Assembly: GCA_029204225.1 (NCBI GenBank)
Contig: CM055097.1
Coordinates: forward strand, 4,498,697 to 4,562,696
From: Diphasiastrum complanatum
Taxonomy: Eukaryota > Streptophyta > Lycopodiopsida > Lycopodiales > Lycopodiaceae
Length of the DNA: 64,000 nt
Direction: 5' to 3'
This document shows positions 1 through 11,989 of this stretch, piece after piece. Below the pieces are notes generated by a model. That model worked only from the letters and a program-made list of their open reading frames with translations. It made no database searches and was not told the origin of the DNA. The translations under genes were made by a program, and so were the position numbers. Position 1 is the first letter of the stretch; each line of letters opens with the position of its first letter.

Positions 1-701
1 ATCTCTCTCTCTCGCTCCCGGCCAAGTATGTGTGTGCTTCAATATTGTGTAACTTTATGAGTGTTACTGTGTTCTTGGTAACACCGTATAATCTAGTCTC
101 TGTTCACTAGACGTGTGAATCTGTTTTTCCAATTTATTGATTTGATTAAATTCAGGCTCTAATATATGCTCTGAAAACAAGTTGTTCTCACTAGTGCACC
201 CGCGGCCTGATAATACTGAGATCTTCTCTAGGAAGTAGGAAAACGAATCCCTTGCTGAGCTACTATGAGACAGTGGACTGGTGGCAGGATATACAAGTTT
301 CCAAGGGTCCTATGCACTGCAGAACGTGGTTGCTATCCCTCAAGATAAGGTGAAAGAAGCTAAATATTCGGGCGAGAGGGGGCCTGAACGCATGGGAATT
401 ATGTTATCCGTTGCAGCAAAAGGCTGATCATGAAAGAGTACCTTAGAACTGTTGGATGTGTGTCATCAAAACCTTGGCAGCTCCTCTTGCTAAGGCAAAG
501 TATAGTTTTAGTTCTTAGTATTATTTCTCTTCCTTCTAGTTTTTTGATGGCAAGTTAAGATCTTACAGAATTCTGTTGAGCATGCAACCAAAAGGGACAC
601 TTGTGGAGTCAAACTACCCAACCAACAGGGAAAATGGATAGTTATATCCCTAACCGCTTCAACACCCCGAGCCCTGCTTCACCCCCAAGCCACGATGACT
701 A
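1..701. other. No gene recognised; possible retroelement leader
   Basis: The window opens in the end of a CT tract and then runs through unique sequence to the gag relic starting at 702. It may be the LTR or leader of that element, but I could not identify an LTR end or a primer-binding site. Confidence 0.3.
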
Positions 702-1199
702 ATGCATGAGAGGAGAGGATCCAGCTGGGCCATAGAAAAGTTCAACGAAGAGAACTTCCATCTATGGAAGCTCAAGACGGAGATGGTGCTGCGCATGATC
801 GTTATCTATGGGAGATTGTTTCAGGAGATGAACAAAAACCAGAAGATCACCAAGGAGCAGGAGGATGGGCAAACGCAAGACAACAAAGCCAAGGCTATTT
901 TCTTATTAAGCAATGATGCCACTCAACTAATGCACGTCTATTTTGCAAAAAAAAACAAAGCAAATCTAGGATTTGCTGAAGTAATGTACCAATCATCCTC
1001 CATAAGCAACAAATTGCATCTGAGAAAGAGTCTCCCCACTATGCAGATGTCTGAAAATGATTCTATGTGTGATTATTTCCAAAAGCTGCAAACCATCATA
1101 GAGAAACTTGTTGCCATCCAATGCAAGATTGATGAAGATGAAAAGATCGTTCTACTTCTTGAGCCCACTCCAACTGTGAACCAAGTACAACCCAAATAA
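702..1199 (+). pseudogene. Ty1/copia gag fragment
   Basis: A 165-codon ORF resembles the N-terminal gag region of plant copia elements. It has the opening motif KFNEENFHLWKLKTEMVL (residues 13-30), which matches the 'kFdG.Nf..Wk..m' start of this family, followed by a helical UBN2-type segment with 'YFQKLQTIIEKL'. Copia gag forms the cytoplasmic virus-like particle that packages element RNA. The ORF stops before any CCHC zinc knuckle, and no protease, integrase or reverse transcriptase follows within 1.5 kb, so this is a truncated relic. The match is by motif only; a search against Pfam DUF4219/UBN2 would settle it. Confidence 0.7.
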
Positions 1200-2739
1200 T
1201 CATATCAATATGACGTTAATCTTGGAACAAGGAGATTCAATAAAAAGTTGCAACCAGGGAGATTGATTACAAATTTTGGATCATTAACAAATTTGAAGGA
1301 TGGAGATGGAGATTCACGATAGTTTCCATTCCTAGATCGTCAAGAAAATTTTAAATTATTGGGGTATTCACTTTAGAGTAGGCGGATGCAGATGGTGTTG
1401 GAAGAAAAGTTGCTATAGGGGGGTAATGGATGGAAGTGAGAAGGTGTCAATCGTTGACCTAGAAGGCATAGCTATGGATGGTGAAACCTTATAGCCACGA
1501 GAGAGGAAGACCAGTGAAATTATTTGTATTATATTGGGACTCCAAGAGTGTCAAGAATGGATCTACCCGGAAAAGAGTGTAACAAGCATTAGCCACTATC
1601 ATAGATCGAGAGAGGAGGTGAAAGACAACACGAAAAGATAGATCTACAGACTTCTAGCCAGCTTATATCACGATCTACTTAATTAGATAAGAATGATGCG
1701 AATCGGGCAAGGGGAAAGAGTTATCATAGATCACTATCGGGCTATGCCTTCTTAAGTCAAGATGTCTCAACTATAGCAATATGAAAAAAACCACTACATC
1801 CCTCTCTCTTCCATTGAATTGAGTATGTTGCTACCACCCATGCTACAAAAATAGCAGTGTTGCTTCAAATATTGATTAGCGAAGTTTCCTATGCACAAAG
1901 CAATTCCCACTCAACGTTAGTTTGAAAATCAAAGCTTCAGGGCTTTAGCCAAGAACATCTTTTAGTCCCAGAAGAACACAGAGAAATCACAAATCACTTG
2001 TGCATCTAGTTTATTTCAAAATAGATGGTCACAAACTATTAACTTATTCACTATATATCTAGATCAAGCAAAGTTTCCAAGAACTCATAAGTATTTGAAG
2101 CTGCCAAATCAAAATTTCACATATTTTGAGGACTATTGAGCTTCTTAAAATTCGTTGATTGGAAGTGTTAGATGACATATTCACATGACCAGGAAGGTGT
2201 AACATTCAGACTTGCGGAGTATCAAATCAATGAGGTAGCCCTAATTGTACTGTTCAATTTAATCAGAAACCCTTTCCTACCCAATCTGGTGAATTGTATT
2301 GACAATATGTTCAAAAATAATTTAGTGAACATTAATTCTATAATAAAATGCTACACATTTTTTATTCAAGCCCGTAAAGTTGTAATTTTTCACTTTCATG
2401 GACCTCTGATAGGTCCTTTCCAACACCCAAGTTTTTGTCTTGCATGCCATACATATTCTTGGTCCCTTGTAGTACTTCCTGTTCTTTTTGTGGCTTGTTC
2501 TAACGGTTTCATGGTTTTAATCTGTCCCTAAGGGCATCCCTTTGAATACCCTAAACCCCAAATTTTCTTTTCAAATTATCAAACTTTTTAACTAGCATAA
2601 AATAGTACTCCTCTTCCAAAATGGAACAAATGTGGAATTGAGGGTTCTCATATATACATCTAGATGCTTTGCCATTCTAAAGCTACAATAATACAATCCT
2701 CCTATAGATGTAGCTGAAGCTTTATAAGATGTCGGTGAC

Positions 2740-2742
<3 letters not shown>
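1200..2742. other. Non-coding stretch, nothing recognised
   Basis: It contains one 119-codon ORF (2172-2531) of biased hydrophobic composition without a recognisable motif. It is probably decayed repeat DNA. Confidence 0.4.
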
Positions 2743-2803
<61 letters not shown>

Positions 2804-2840
2804 ACACGTGTGTGGGTGTGCGCGCGCACGTGCAGGCGTG
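2743..2840. repeat. (TC)n microsatellite plus alternating purine-pyrimidine tail
   Basis: About 59 bp of pure TC (2743-2801) is followed by ACAC/GTGT/GCGCGC alternation. The tail has Z-DNA-forming character. Confidence 0.97.
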
Positions 2841-3514
2841 TGCTATGGTAGTTCAAAGTTGCAAGAATTTCATTTCAAAAGCTGCAAAGAGGATGGTGGC
2901 TCGGAATCATGAGTGGCTTTCAAATTGCAAACTTCAACAATGAGAGTGACCAAATTCTATAGAGGAGGTGAAACCATGCCTACGAGTGCAACTCACTAGA
3001 TTTATATGCGAAGTGCCCATTGAAGAACAAAATTCACTACTATAGAGAATGAATAAAGCCAATGATATTCACAGCCATGGCCTACGCCTAACCTCTCCGA
3101 ACGGCTGTGTAAAGCATATGTCCTAGGACGTGCCAATTAAGGTCCCCAAAAATCCGAGGGAACTAGAGAGAACAGGGCTTTTGAAAGTAGTGATAGTATT
3201 ATCATTTTTGTTGGAGACGGTGAGGTTAACGCAACACAGACCAAGAACCAATTAAAGATTAAAATGAATGTCCGAGCACTAAAAGTGTAGATGATGCTTT
3301 ATACTTGCCTATGAAGGAAGCAACATGGGGTCAGCTGCAAGTGCATACCAAAAGGTACTTCATAAATTATTGAAAAGAGCAAAAAACTTGATCCTCTTAC
3401 AGATAGGAACTTGCCTTCAATGAGGAGAGAGTAAAAATGACTATATTTCGAACTTTAAAAAAACAATTCACCACCTATCAAGAGCAATTGCAGCAAGCAG
3501 AAATATCTGCTAAC
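2841..3514. other. Non-coding stretch left of the H+-ATPase fragment
   Basis: I searched the minus strand for the next H+-ATPase exon (actuator domain, TGES motif) and did not find it. This interval would hold the left breakpoint if the gene was split by an inversion. Confidence 0.45.
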
Positions 3515-4751
3515 CTTTGTCTTTGGAGCAAGCCTAGCCATCAATGCAGCTGCTGCATTGCCAGCATTATTCTCCTCTATGAAACTGATGGTAGAGTTTA
3601 TTCCAAGTAGAACAACGATTCCCAAAAAAATCTTCCCAATCTGGAGGTTTTCCCTTTAATAGGAAAAATATCAGTCATCATAAACTTTAGAAAACAGACT
3701 TTTTTTTGTCCTCAAAGTAACCTAGACACGGCCCTTGCAAATCGTAAGTAAACTAGAAAAGGATATGCCTTCAGCATAGTCGTAAAGAGCAACTGATTCA
3801 GCTGAACACTATTCCACCTGGCCATTGGCCAAAGCAATAGCCATGATTGCTGCTGCTTCCATCACCCATGATAGAGGATTCCACATGAAACCAAGGAACT
3901 TCAAAATTTTGCTTTCCTGCAATATCCAGAAAAAAGCTGCATGAAATGAAGGAAGAGAAATTTGATCGCTAAGTAATGCTTACACTCAGGTGACCATGCA
4001 GATATATATAGAAAAGGAGCTCCAATCAAACTTTAACCCTTTCCCAGAAAGAATTTCCAATTTGAACGTCAGAAACCTAACTTAAGCATCTAAAAGAGAC
4101 TAGTATATGTGAAACCTGACGCAAAGTAAGGGGTGCACCTAGCGATTCACTAGGACTACCTGATAGGTTTACTAAAACGTGATAGCTCATGGCTAAAAAA
4201 TTACTAGTATTCATGTAACGCATGATCCTCTAGATAGTTTAAATTGCACCGCAGTAATATAGTTTAGCAGAAGACTCAAATGCATTCAAGCTTCAACTTA
4301 CTGTGGAAAGTTGAGCTCCATGCTTACGAACAAACTTGTAAAAAATCGTGGCATGCATACGTCAGAATGAACTTTTTCGAGTAACGTACTGATTTTTCCT
4401 CAAGCTTGTTGTGACCAAAAATCTTAAGGCGCTCTGCTCCTTCTTGAGCCGTTAGTTCATTCTCAGTACAGCGTAATTGCTGAAATACCTCTTCTAGTGG
4501 GATACTCTCCTGTAGAAGTTTTTTAAAAGGAAAAATTAAAAAAAAATCAGTCTTCCTTTGTCATGAGGAACCTTGCATGATAGATCGAGACATTTGAAAT
4601 CAGGCAACCCACAAGACTCGTTGGTAAAAGAAAGCATTACCATGACCATTGCAGAACTTGGAATAACAACAATCTGGCGATATTTTCTCACCAGGTCAAC
4701 AGTTTCCTTGTTAAGAGCTTCGAGGCCAAGAATTTCCTCAGGGGTAGCCAT
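3515..4751 (-). pseudogene. Plasma-membrane H+-ATPase, N-terminal exons 1-4 (frameshifted fragment)
   Basis: This is the 5' part of a P-type (P3A) proton pump of the plant AHA/PMA family, which extrudes H+ from the cytosol. Exons on the minus strand are 4751-4692 (start ATG, ends ETVDL), 4509-4390 (ESIPLEEVFQQLRC...EEKS), 3916-3818 ([19 protein letters not shown]...ALANG) and 3653-3515 ([19 protein letters not shown], ends LAPKTK). Three of the introns have clear GT and AG ends and phases match exactly for exons 1-3. The Asn of ALANG, the M2 proton-path residue, is kept. Exon 4 is 139 nt where 138 are expected: a seven-T run (3624-3630) carries one extra base and shifts the frame after PDWEDF. 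The following exons (actuator domain) are missing from this side. About 139 residues of a ~950-residue protein are present. The complementary 3' part lies at 23855-28820 on the other strand. The one-base shift could in principle be a homopolymer error. Confidence 0.9.
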
Positions 4752-5329
4752 GGTTCACAAATAGGATGGTGCCCAATGCAACGCTCAACAATCAGATCTT
4801 TTGCCCCTCTGTGAATAGTGGTTGGATCAGAACGACCATCCGAATAAGATTTGCTCCAGAGAGCGCACGGAAAATTTTGAGCAACCAAATAATAGACTAC
4901 GGTTAGGCATTCATGGCCTAGAATGTAAAGAAAGTCCATCAAAAAAAGCTCATGGAAATTTTTGACCAATGAAACAGTAGTTGATAGACCTAAGCTTCAT
5001 TTCAAGGCATACCTATGTCAGTGAGAAAACAAGTTCACAATGTCTGGAAACTTTAGGTAGTATATGATATGTATTCAGTGTAAAATTCTTCAAAGCGTCT
5101 TACATGAAGATTGAAGGACCGTAGCAAAAAAAATTCAGTTTAAAGAGAAATCTTGTTCAACCTGAATTTTAATTCGCATATGAGAGTCTGCATGTCGATG
5201 AGAATCTCTTTGTTATCGCAGATCCAGATGAAGGATTCCACCTGATTAGAAGAAACCATAAGTAAAAATCAATCTTCAAACACTCTAGCGCCTGGCGCTC
5301 TTGTAGAAAGCAGCTGGTTATCACATGGA
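4752..5329. other. Upstream region of the H+-ATPase fragment
   Basis: Probably the former 5' UTR, a leader intron or the promoter of the pump gene. No ORF here looks real. Confidence 0.35.
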
Positions 5330-5441
5330 CCGAGAAATATATTACAGAATGTCATGATTTGCTGAACTGAGAAAAATATACTACAGAAAGTCATGATTTG
5401 CTGAACCGAGAGAAATATATTACAGAAAACCATGATTTGCC
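5330..5441. repeat. ~38 bp tandem repeat, three copies
   Basis: Three adjacent copies of a CCGAGA...ATATATTACAGAA...CATGATTTGC unit start near 5330, 5367 and 5406. A more diverged related stretch recurs around 5515-5560, including the linked CTCAATA...AACGT...ACATAAAA segment. Confidence 0.8.
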
Positions 5442-7859
5442 ATGGTTCTGAAGCAGCAGACCGAGCTCAATAGAACGTGACATAAAAGCAAGTAGCTGGA
5501 AAACCGGTTGCTGAAGCGAGAATAATATATTATTGAAAGCCATGATTTCCCATTGATATACTTAAGCGGCAGGTCAAGCTCAATAAAATAACGTAACATA
5601 AAAGTAACCTGCTCATAAAAGAACGTAACATAAAAACAATCTACACATGCACAGCAAACCTCCTACTAAGACAAGGCAATAAAATGAAATCCAGTACCAC
5701 GGCAGGTTAGTGTGTCTACTCCAGTAAATTCAGTGCTTACGCAACGAACGAGGATGCGCTGTGAAATCTGACAGAAGTGGTGAGGAACAAAAAAATCGAC
5801 AGAAAAATCAGAGCTGCAAAATAATCTTCGCAGTGCCGATCTTCCATGTCACATGAATAGCATAAGATTTTGTTTCAATCCCATGCATTATCGACGATAA
5901 CTTTGTGATATCATGAAAATATAAATGATAATGTTTTCTTGGGGACGATAAACAGATCGCCGATTGACAGCAAACCTCAACCATTATCCTGTTATATTAA
6001 TGCTCGCAGCCAGATCAAAAACAGGATCTCAATCCAGCAAAAGGTATATCAGAAACTGCAGAAATATTGCATTCCGAAAACTGAATCAATCCAGATTTCT
6101 GCTACTTCCATCTCCCTTTCGAGTATTTTATTATTCTGTTGTTTCTTTGCTGCACCTGTTACCACCTGCAGCATCAAGATCCAGTGCGCAAAAAACACAG
6201 CCGCGAATTCATAGACAGGCCTGCGTTTTGACGCCTTCCCAGCCTTTCACGGCCAATTTACCCTTCATAGCACCGCATTTCCCTTTTAACCTTTCCAGCA
6301 GAAAGAAAGGTGACAGGTCCCGCAAAACCTCCTACTGCACTTCAGCTGAGTAAAACGTGAAGTCCCTTGTGCTTTTTTTGCCCTTCATGAAGAAGGTATC
6401 TGCCTTTCAAAACGCGGGCCTACCAGTGAAGATTCAAGTCGTGGCTGCGCCACACCGACGAGCCAAATGGCACTAAGTGATTTCGTTTAGCCAGTTGGAT
6501 GCTTGCCACGTGGTGTGCTCAATGCCGCCCCACCGCTTTAACGCTTTTTCGGATGAGGCAACCGACAACTTCCAACTTGGCGCGCGCGGGGGGCTTAATG
6601 GCACAAAACATCTAGACAATTCGATTCCTGCCAGATGGCGTTTAAACTAATCTGGATCATCTAACGGTCATTAAAAAATCCAACGGTTGTAAGTTCTACT
6701 AAGTCACATGGTTCCAGGCCCCAAAGGCCCCTGAGAGGCTCAAGAGGAGACGGTGGAGACCAAAGTCCCTTATTGGCATGGGAACAGCTTTGGCCCCGTA
6801 CCAATAAGCCATTGACATGTGTTCAGGCAGAGACTTACAAATGTCCCTCTTGCGGTCAGTCCTGGTCTTCCCTCTGAAGCCATGGAAAAACATTGTGAAG
6901 TTTCCACGGGGATGTAAACTTGAGAAAGATGGAGGGAATAAGAGAGAATAAATAGCTGTTTCATGTGCATTTCATGTGCATGGGACGAGCTCTTAGCTAT
7001 AATTAATACTTACTATTGTAATTGTTGCCTAATTATGGATTAACCTATTCCTCCTATTCCTCAAATCTAGTATGGATTACGCCATCCAGAGGTGCACTAC
7101 CTGTCGAGATCATGGGAGCGACAAGCCTAGCTACAACGCTCGTAGTCTGATGGCATGTATTGAAAATAGTAACAAGGAGATTGACTACTCGGATCGAAGC
7201 TATTTGTGAGACCTTGCTTTGACTTGGAGCCACGATGCTCTTGGCCACGGACGTGCTGCCACGTCGGACTTTTCTCTCTTCCCCATTGCTAGACTTCCCC
7301 ACCTTACTATGTCTTCGTATTGCAAGAGAAGAAAAAATTGATATTCAACATGAACATTAAATGCTCCAATATCAATTTTAACGTTCATTAACTGCCTTAA
7401 AATTTTGGAAACCAATATGTTTACAAAGCCATTAGAATTCCTTTAGAAAAAAAATAGAAATTACCTTAGACTAAGCTCTAGGTTAAAATGATATTGGTGC
7501 ATTTAATGTTGTTTGACATTACAAATTTATGAACGCATTTTCAAGCACGTACCTTCATAAAAAACAAATAATTTTATTATGATTATTGCTTTGACGAAAC
7601 AATGCATTCTTTTACACACTTGCTAATTAGAAAGTTTTTTTTGTTTTTCCTAGGCATTGTGGCAAATGACGAAGTTCTCGTTCTTGGAAAAGAGTTCCCC
7701 TCCTCTCCCGAACTCCGACCGGCATCCCGACGGGGGAGACCCTAAAACCAACTGCTTCACACATTAAGTAAAGTCGCATTGGAACTTCACCTAAGCAATA
7801 AACAACATGACAATAAAATACAACATCTTTTTAACCAGTTACAATCCATTAACTCCAAC
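5442..7859. other. Non-coding stretch with a CpG-rich patch
   Basis: ORFs of 60-130 codons here show no family motif. The segment 6400-6620 is richer in G+C and CpG than its surroundings and contains a G-box core CACGTG at 6507-6512, so it could be a promoter relic. It lies ~1.7 kb upstream of the H+-ATPase ATG on the minus strand. Confidence 0.35.
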
Positions 7860-9161
7860 AACTTGGGCTATCAATCGGCAAAACCAACAACTGGACTAGA
7901 TTTCTTGAGGAATTTTGGAATGCCTTTTTTGCCATAGACAATCGCCTTAAAGATGTATATTCATTTCATAAACTGCCGAATGGGGCAATCGGGAATTGAG
8001 CATATATGTCTAGGAGTTTACTGATTTTTTGACCAAGGTGTTGCTCTTTGATCGTAAATTGGCTCAGTGGTGGTTCATCTACAGACTACTCGTTGATTAT
8101 CAAAATGAGTGCAAGTGCAATGTCCTCCATACTTTCCAAGATGCTATCTGAATGGCGAAAGCCTATGATAGCGTCGCTTCACAGAAGGGCATGCATGGCC
8201 AAACAGCCTTGAAACCAAAATCTGATAAGCCTAAGAATAAGAGAAACGTTGATGAACTAGAAGCCGCGGCTCACCAGAAGAAGAAATAAATCGGTAATAA
8301 AAGACAAGGCGCAAAAGTTGGCAATTTAAAAAACTTATGTTTTTATGCAATAAATCTGGGCTTCGTGAAAAATGGTGCCCCAAGAAGAAACACAAGTCAT
8401 CGAGTCTCATGACGATAGAGTTATCCGCACTTAAACTTCAAGTTGATTTATTAGAAAATTGTGCTTTTGCTTGTAATTTCAATACGTTATATTTCCAGCC
8501 TAATAAGTTGTTTTGAGTTAGAGATAAAATATTAGGAAAAGATGGTATTGTACTACTAGATTTAGGAAGCAATTACTCGACTTGTGCAAAAACTTTGGGT
8601 GCCCACCATCACCATTATGTGGTGCACTTACCTTGGCGTCAGACACGGAGATCTGGGGTGTCAAAATCCCTGATTTGGAGCTTTAGATGCATGATTATGC
8701 TGAGCGACTCAACTTTCACGTGATCGCATTGATGTCATTATAGGCTATGAGTGGTTTTTTTAGTAAATCAGTAGATTACAAAAGCCACTCATTGGTATTT
8801 GAAGATATATGTGGCAAAAATGTCTATGTTTTTGGAGCTCCCATTATCGAGAATTTCCTTCATTGATTTAATGGAAAAAGTAAATAATTTAACTTATGAA
8901 TTGTTTCATCTTGTTTTGAAATCTAGTTTGCATTTTGATATTGTTAATTAGTCTGATGTGAATGTGTTTTCTATTTGAAACATCTAAAATTCTCATCAAG
9001 AACAACAATTAATGCAAGATTCAAAACAAGAATTCAACATTTTTTTCTAAGAAACTATCTTATTGCCTACCACTTGCACAATCCGTGGACCAGAAGATGG
9101 AGTTGATGTCCAGTAACCGCCCTATTTTTAGACAACCTTATTGGTTTAGTCGAAAGGAAGA

Positions 9162-9602
9162 GTGGCTGGCCAAATTGAGGAATACCTTAGGATGGAACAC
9201 ATTAGGCCAAGTAAATTAACATGGGGAGTGCCCGTTCTTATTAAGGATAAGAAGGATGAGAGTTTCCGGTTATGTGTGGATTACAAGGGTCTAAACAAAT
9301 TTACGATAAAAAATAAATACTCATTACCTAGGATGGATGATCTCATAGATCGGTTAAGTGGAGCGAAATTCTTCACGAAAATTGATCTTCGGACGAGATA
9401 TTGTCATATTAGAATACATCCGGATGATGTATATAAGATTGGTTTTAGGAGAAGATTTAGGCGTCATGAGTTTCTAGTCTTACCTTTTGGTTTGAAAAAT
9501 GCTCTGACAACTTTCCAACAAGCGATGAATGATTTGTTTCATCTTTTTTTGGGAAAGTTCATTGTAGTGTTTCTAGATGACATTTTGATCTATACCCTTT
9601 GA
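9162..9602 (+). pseudogene. Ty3/gypsy reverse transcriptase fragment
   Basis: This 146-codon ORF covers the fingers and palm. It shows VPVLIKDKKDESFRLCVDY, GLNKFTIKNKYSLPRMDDL, a variant of the IDLRSGYHQIRI motif reading IDLRTRYCHIRI, LPFGLKNA, and the catalytic FLDD box followed by ILIY. The ORF ends right after the catalytic box, so the thumb and connection regions are missing. It is preceded by recognisable but stop-interrupted sequence from about 9040. Replacement of the normally conserved Gly in the IDLRSGY motif also argues that this copy is inactive. Confidence 0.9.
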
Positions 9603-10056
9603 TGAAGTGGAATGAGAAGCTAGATGAGAGTTTTCGTAGATTCAAGCTTCTAATTGTCTCAACTCATGTGTTGAGAATAGCGGATCTAAATATCCCTTTT
9701 GTCATTAATACTGCTGCAAGTGATACAACTATTGGAGATGTATGTGTTCTCTTACAAGAGGGCCAGCCTATTGCTTTTGAGAGCAAAAAGTTGCCCAATG
9801 TGCAAGTCAAATATACTACTAAAAAATGGGAGCCTTTTGTCGTGATTCATGCTTTGAAATCATGGAGGCATTACGTACGGTAATAAGTTCATGGTGAACA
9901 CAAATTCTCAACCTCTGAAATACTTTTGTAATCAAAATAATCTGAGAGGTCGTAAGGCCTGATGGACAGAACTCATACACGATTTTGACTTTGAAGTGCG
10001 ATGTATCAAAGGAACCACCAATCGTGTGGTTGATGCACTTAGTTGAATTGGTGAAG
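9599..10056 (+). pseudogene. Ty3/gypsy RNase H remnant
   Basis: An ORF (9599-9883) begins four bases before the end of the RT ORF and resumes homology ~100 residues further on in the family, so an internal deletion joined RT to RNase H. It shows PFVINTAASDTTIGDVCVLL, the QPIAFESKKL strand and the HALKSWRHYV helix. After a stop the homology continues in another frame to a conserved 'NRVVDALS' near 10025-10047. The first catalytic Asp position (usually D-A-S) reads N-T-A-A-S-D, so activity is unlikely. Confidence 0.85.
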
Positions 10057-10249
10057 TGAACAAACTTTCTCTGACTGAGATTAGCACATAGTTTTATCTC
10101 TTCTTGAGAGGTCTTTGTGTGAAAGACCTACATTTTGGACCAATCTAGAAGAGGGTTTTAGCAGATTTATCAACTAAGATTGATTTACAAGGTGATCAGT
10201 CTAGGAGAAAGGAAAGAGTGTTGGTGGGAGTCTCTATTTGTAATAAACC

Positions 10250-10500
10250 TTTGTTTAAGGAAGGCAAGATAGGCGTGCCCTATGTGGGTGCAATTAAAAG
10301 AAATTTTTTTATGAATGTCATGACTCACCTTGTGTGGGGCATCTAGGCATACATCGTGCTTTAGATTTGGTACGAAGGGGTTTCTATTGGCCAAAACTTA
10401 AACCCTTTGTAGAATTTTATGTGGTCAAGTGTGACCAATGCCAGTTGAATAAGGCTGAACGCTTTAAGGCTGGTGGATTGTTACATCTATTGAATAAATG
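10250..10500 (+). pseudogene. Ty3/gypsy integrase zinc-binding module fragment
   Basis: Translated downstream of an interrupted region, the sequence shows HDSPCVGHLGIHRAL, RRGFYWPKLKPFV and VKCDQCQLNKAERF, the H-H-C-C zinc module typical of the gypsy integrase N-terminus. The reading frame then ends in a stop and the DDE catalytic core is missing. Confidence 0.85.
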
Positions 10501-10751
10501 ATAAGAAATGAGATAATATTTTGTGGATTTTGATGGATTTTGATCATTTGGTCATAAAGTCACGTTCTTCTTTTTCTCTTTGACATTGCTCTCCTTTTTT
10601 GATGTTGCACTTTGTAGATCCCTTAACCTTAACCATTTGCTTTTTTTACTCGCTATCCTGTATTTGTGGTAACTGAGCCCCCTCTTCCCACTGAGCAGCA
10701 ACCTGAAAACACGGTACTTCGGCTTTTATATTAGTATCGAAAATCACACGG

Positions 10752-10920
10752 CACCCCTCGATTCCAGTAGCTTCAGCTCAACCGATGTGCTAGAATCAAG
10801 GGGTGTTGAGGCAAATTTTTTTGCCTCAGCTATGCTCACTCAATCCGGTTAGCAAGCATTGCTGAGGCAAAAAAAAATTGCCTTGGTCCCCTCGATTCCA
10901 GCAGCTTCAGCTCGACCTCA
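10752..10920. repeat. Cluster of short palindromes and direct repeats
   Basis: CACCCCTCGATTC (10752-10764) is the inverse of GAATCAAGGGGTG (10793-10805). It is followed by a 9-bp-arm palindrome TGAGGCAAA/TTTGCCTCA (10807-10828) and a second, related hairpin at 10860-10885. The segment CCCCTCGATTCCAG.AGCTTCAGCTC occurs twice in direct orientation (about 10755 and 10899). It could be a small foldback element. Confidence 0.7.
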
Positions 10921-11379
10921 TGTATGGTAGCACAACCCAATGAGATCAATGAGGTCAAAGGTTCAGTTCCCCAACTATGGATATACCAAGAGAAAATAGT
11001 AGTATATGAGGGTTTATGGGACATAAAGTTTATGCAAGCCACAGAAAGCTTATATGAGCCACAAAAGTAACAAAAACTAGTAGCCTGATACAACAGGGTC
11101 TATGCCAAGCCCATGGTATCACTCAGAACAGTCATTCATTAGACCAATGTTCGAAAAACTTTTTTTGACTTCTCCTCAAAAAACCTATGTTTTGAGGAGT
11201 TTGTCGGCATCCTGTAAAGGATTTTAGTAGACATGCCGATTTTCTCTTAGAAAATTACAAACTTATTCCCTAAAAATCCATCACATTTTTTGGCATCCTG
11301 GTTTTCATCAAAAGTTGCCAGTTCCATTCAGAATTATTCCTAGTACAAACACTCTACATGTTAGAGATTAGAAGTGTGT

Positions 11380-11612
11380 CTTTTTATTCTTGTCATATAT
11401 GTGGATGGCATTATGCTGACAAGAAATAATGATGAGGCTATCTCAAGCTTGAAAATTGAATAGAATAACTTATGTGAGATCTCTGATCTAGGTAAGTTAT
11501 AGTGTTATTTTGCCATTGAGTTTGTGCAAAAGAATGAAGGACTCCATTTATTTCACGCTAAATACATAGAAGATTTTCTACAGAGGTTTAGTTTTTTAGA
11601 CTACAAAACCTT
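11380..11612 (+). pseudogene. Ty1/copia reverse transcriptase scrap
   Basis: Conceptual translation shows LVIYVDGIMLTRNNDEAISS, which corresponds to the catalytic YVDD block of copia RT with the second Asp changed to Gly. It is followed by a stop-interrupted DLGKL and then FVQKNEGLHLFHAKYI, the normal continuation. Upstream RT and downstream RNase H are not present. Confidence 0.8.
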
Positions 11613-11989
11613 TTGTATTATTTAAAGATAGGTTGGAAGTTGAATTGTCATGAGAAGGTAGATTTATTTTACATGGTGTTGTATTGTCAAAATATTGGGT
11701 GCTTTATGTACTTTTGGAACACAATAAACAAAAAACTCAGGTTTCATAAAAAATTTAGCTTGGCCCTGATTGCCTCTCTTATTCCCAACATGCCAATTGG
11801 ATGTCAAAGATATTTGTGAGCTCAATGCAAGTATTCACCATTGTAGATGGTTATATGGTCATGCTTTTTCATTTTTAGTTTTATGTAATCATGCATATTT
11901 TTTTTTCAAATGGTTCCAAATTCATGTTTTGTTGTTCTTAGTGTGGTTGTAACCAGGTCGATGTCCAGAAAGGCTCAAGCAAACAAGTT

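Larger units (their letters stand above)
7860..10500 (+). mobile_element. Decayed Ty3/gypsy retrotransposon (gag-PR-RT-RH-INT order)
   Basis: Degraded gag-like sequence (about 7860-8280) is followed by a broken zinc-knuckle remnant near 8340 and a retropepsin-like LLDLGSN motif near 8560. Reverse transcriptase lies at 9162-9602, RNase H at 9650-10050 and the integrase zinc-binding HHCC module near 10310-10470. The order is that of Ty3/gypsy. Stops and frameshifts occur throughout, the integrase core is absent and no LTRs were found at either end. The ends given are where recognisable homology stops. Confidence 0.85.

Noticed and set aside
2172-2531. 119-codon hydrophobic ORF
   Set aside because: No family motif, no splice context, composition like random AT-rich DNA.
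4688-4969. 93-codon minus-strand ORF overlapping H+-ATPase exon 1
   Set aside because: Wrong frame relative to the recognisable exon and no motif.
7054-7302. 82-codon minus-strand ORF
   Set aside because: No motif and no partner exons.
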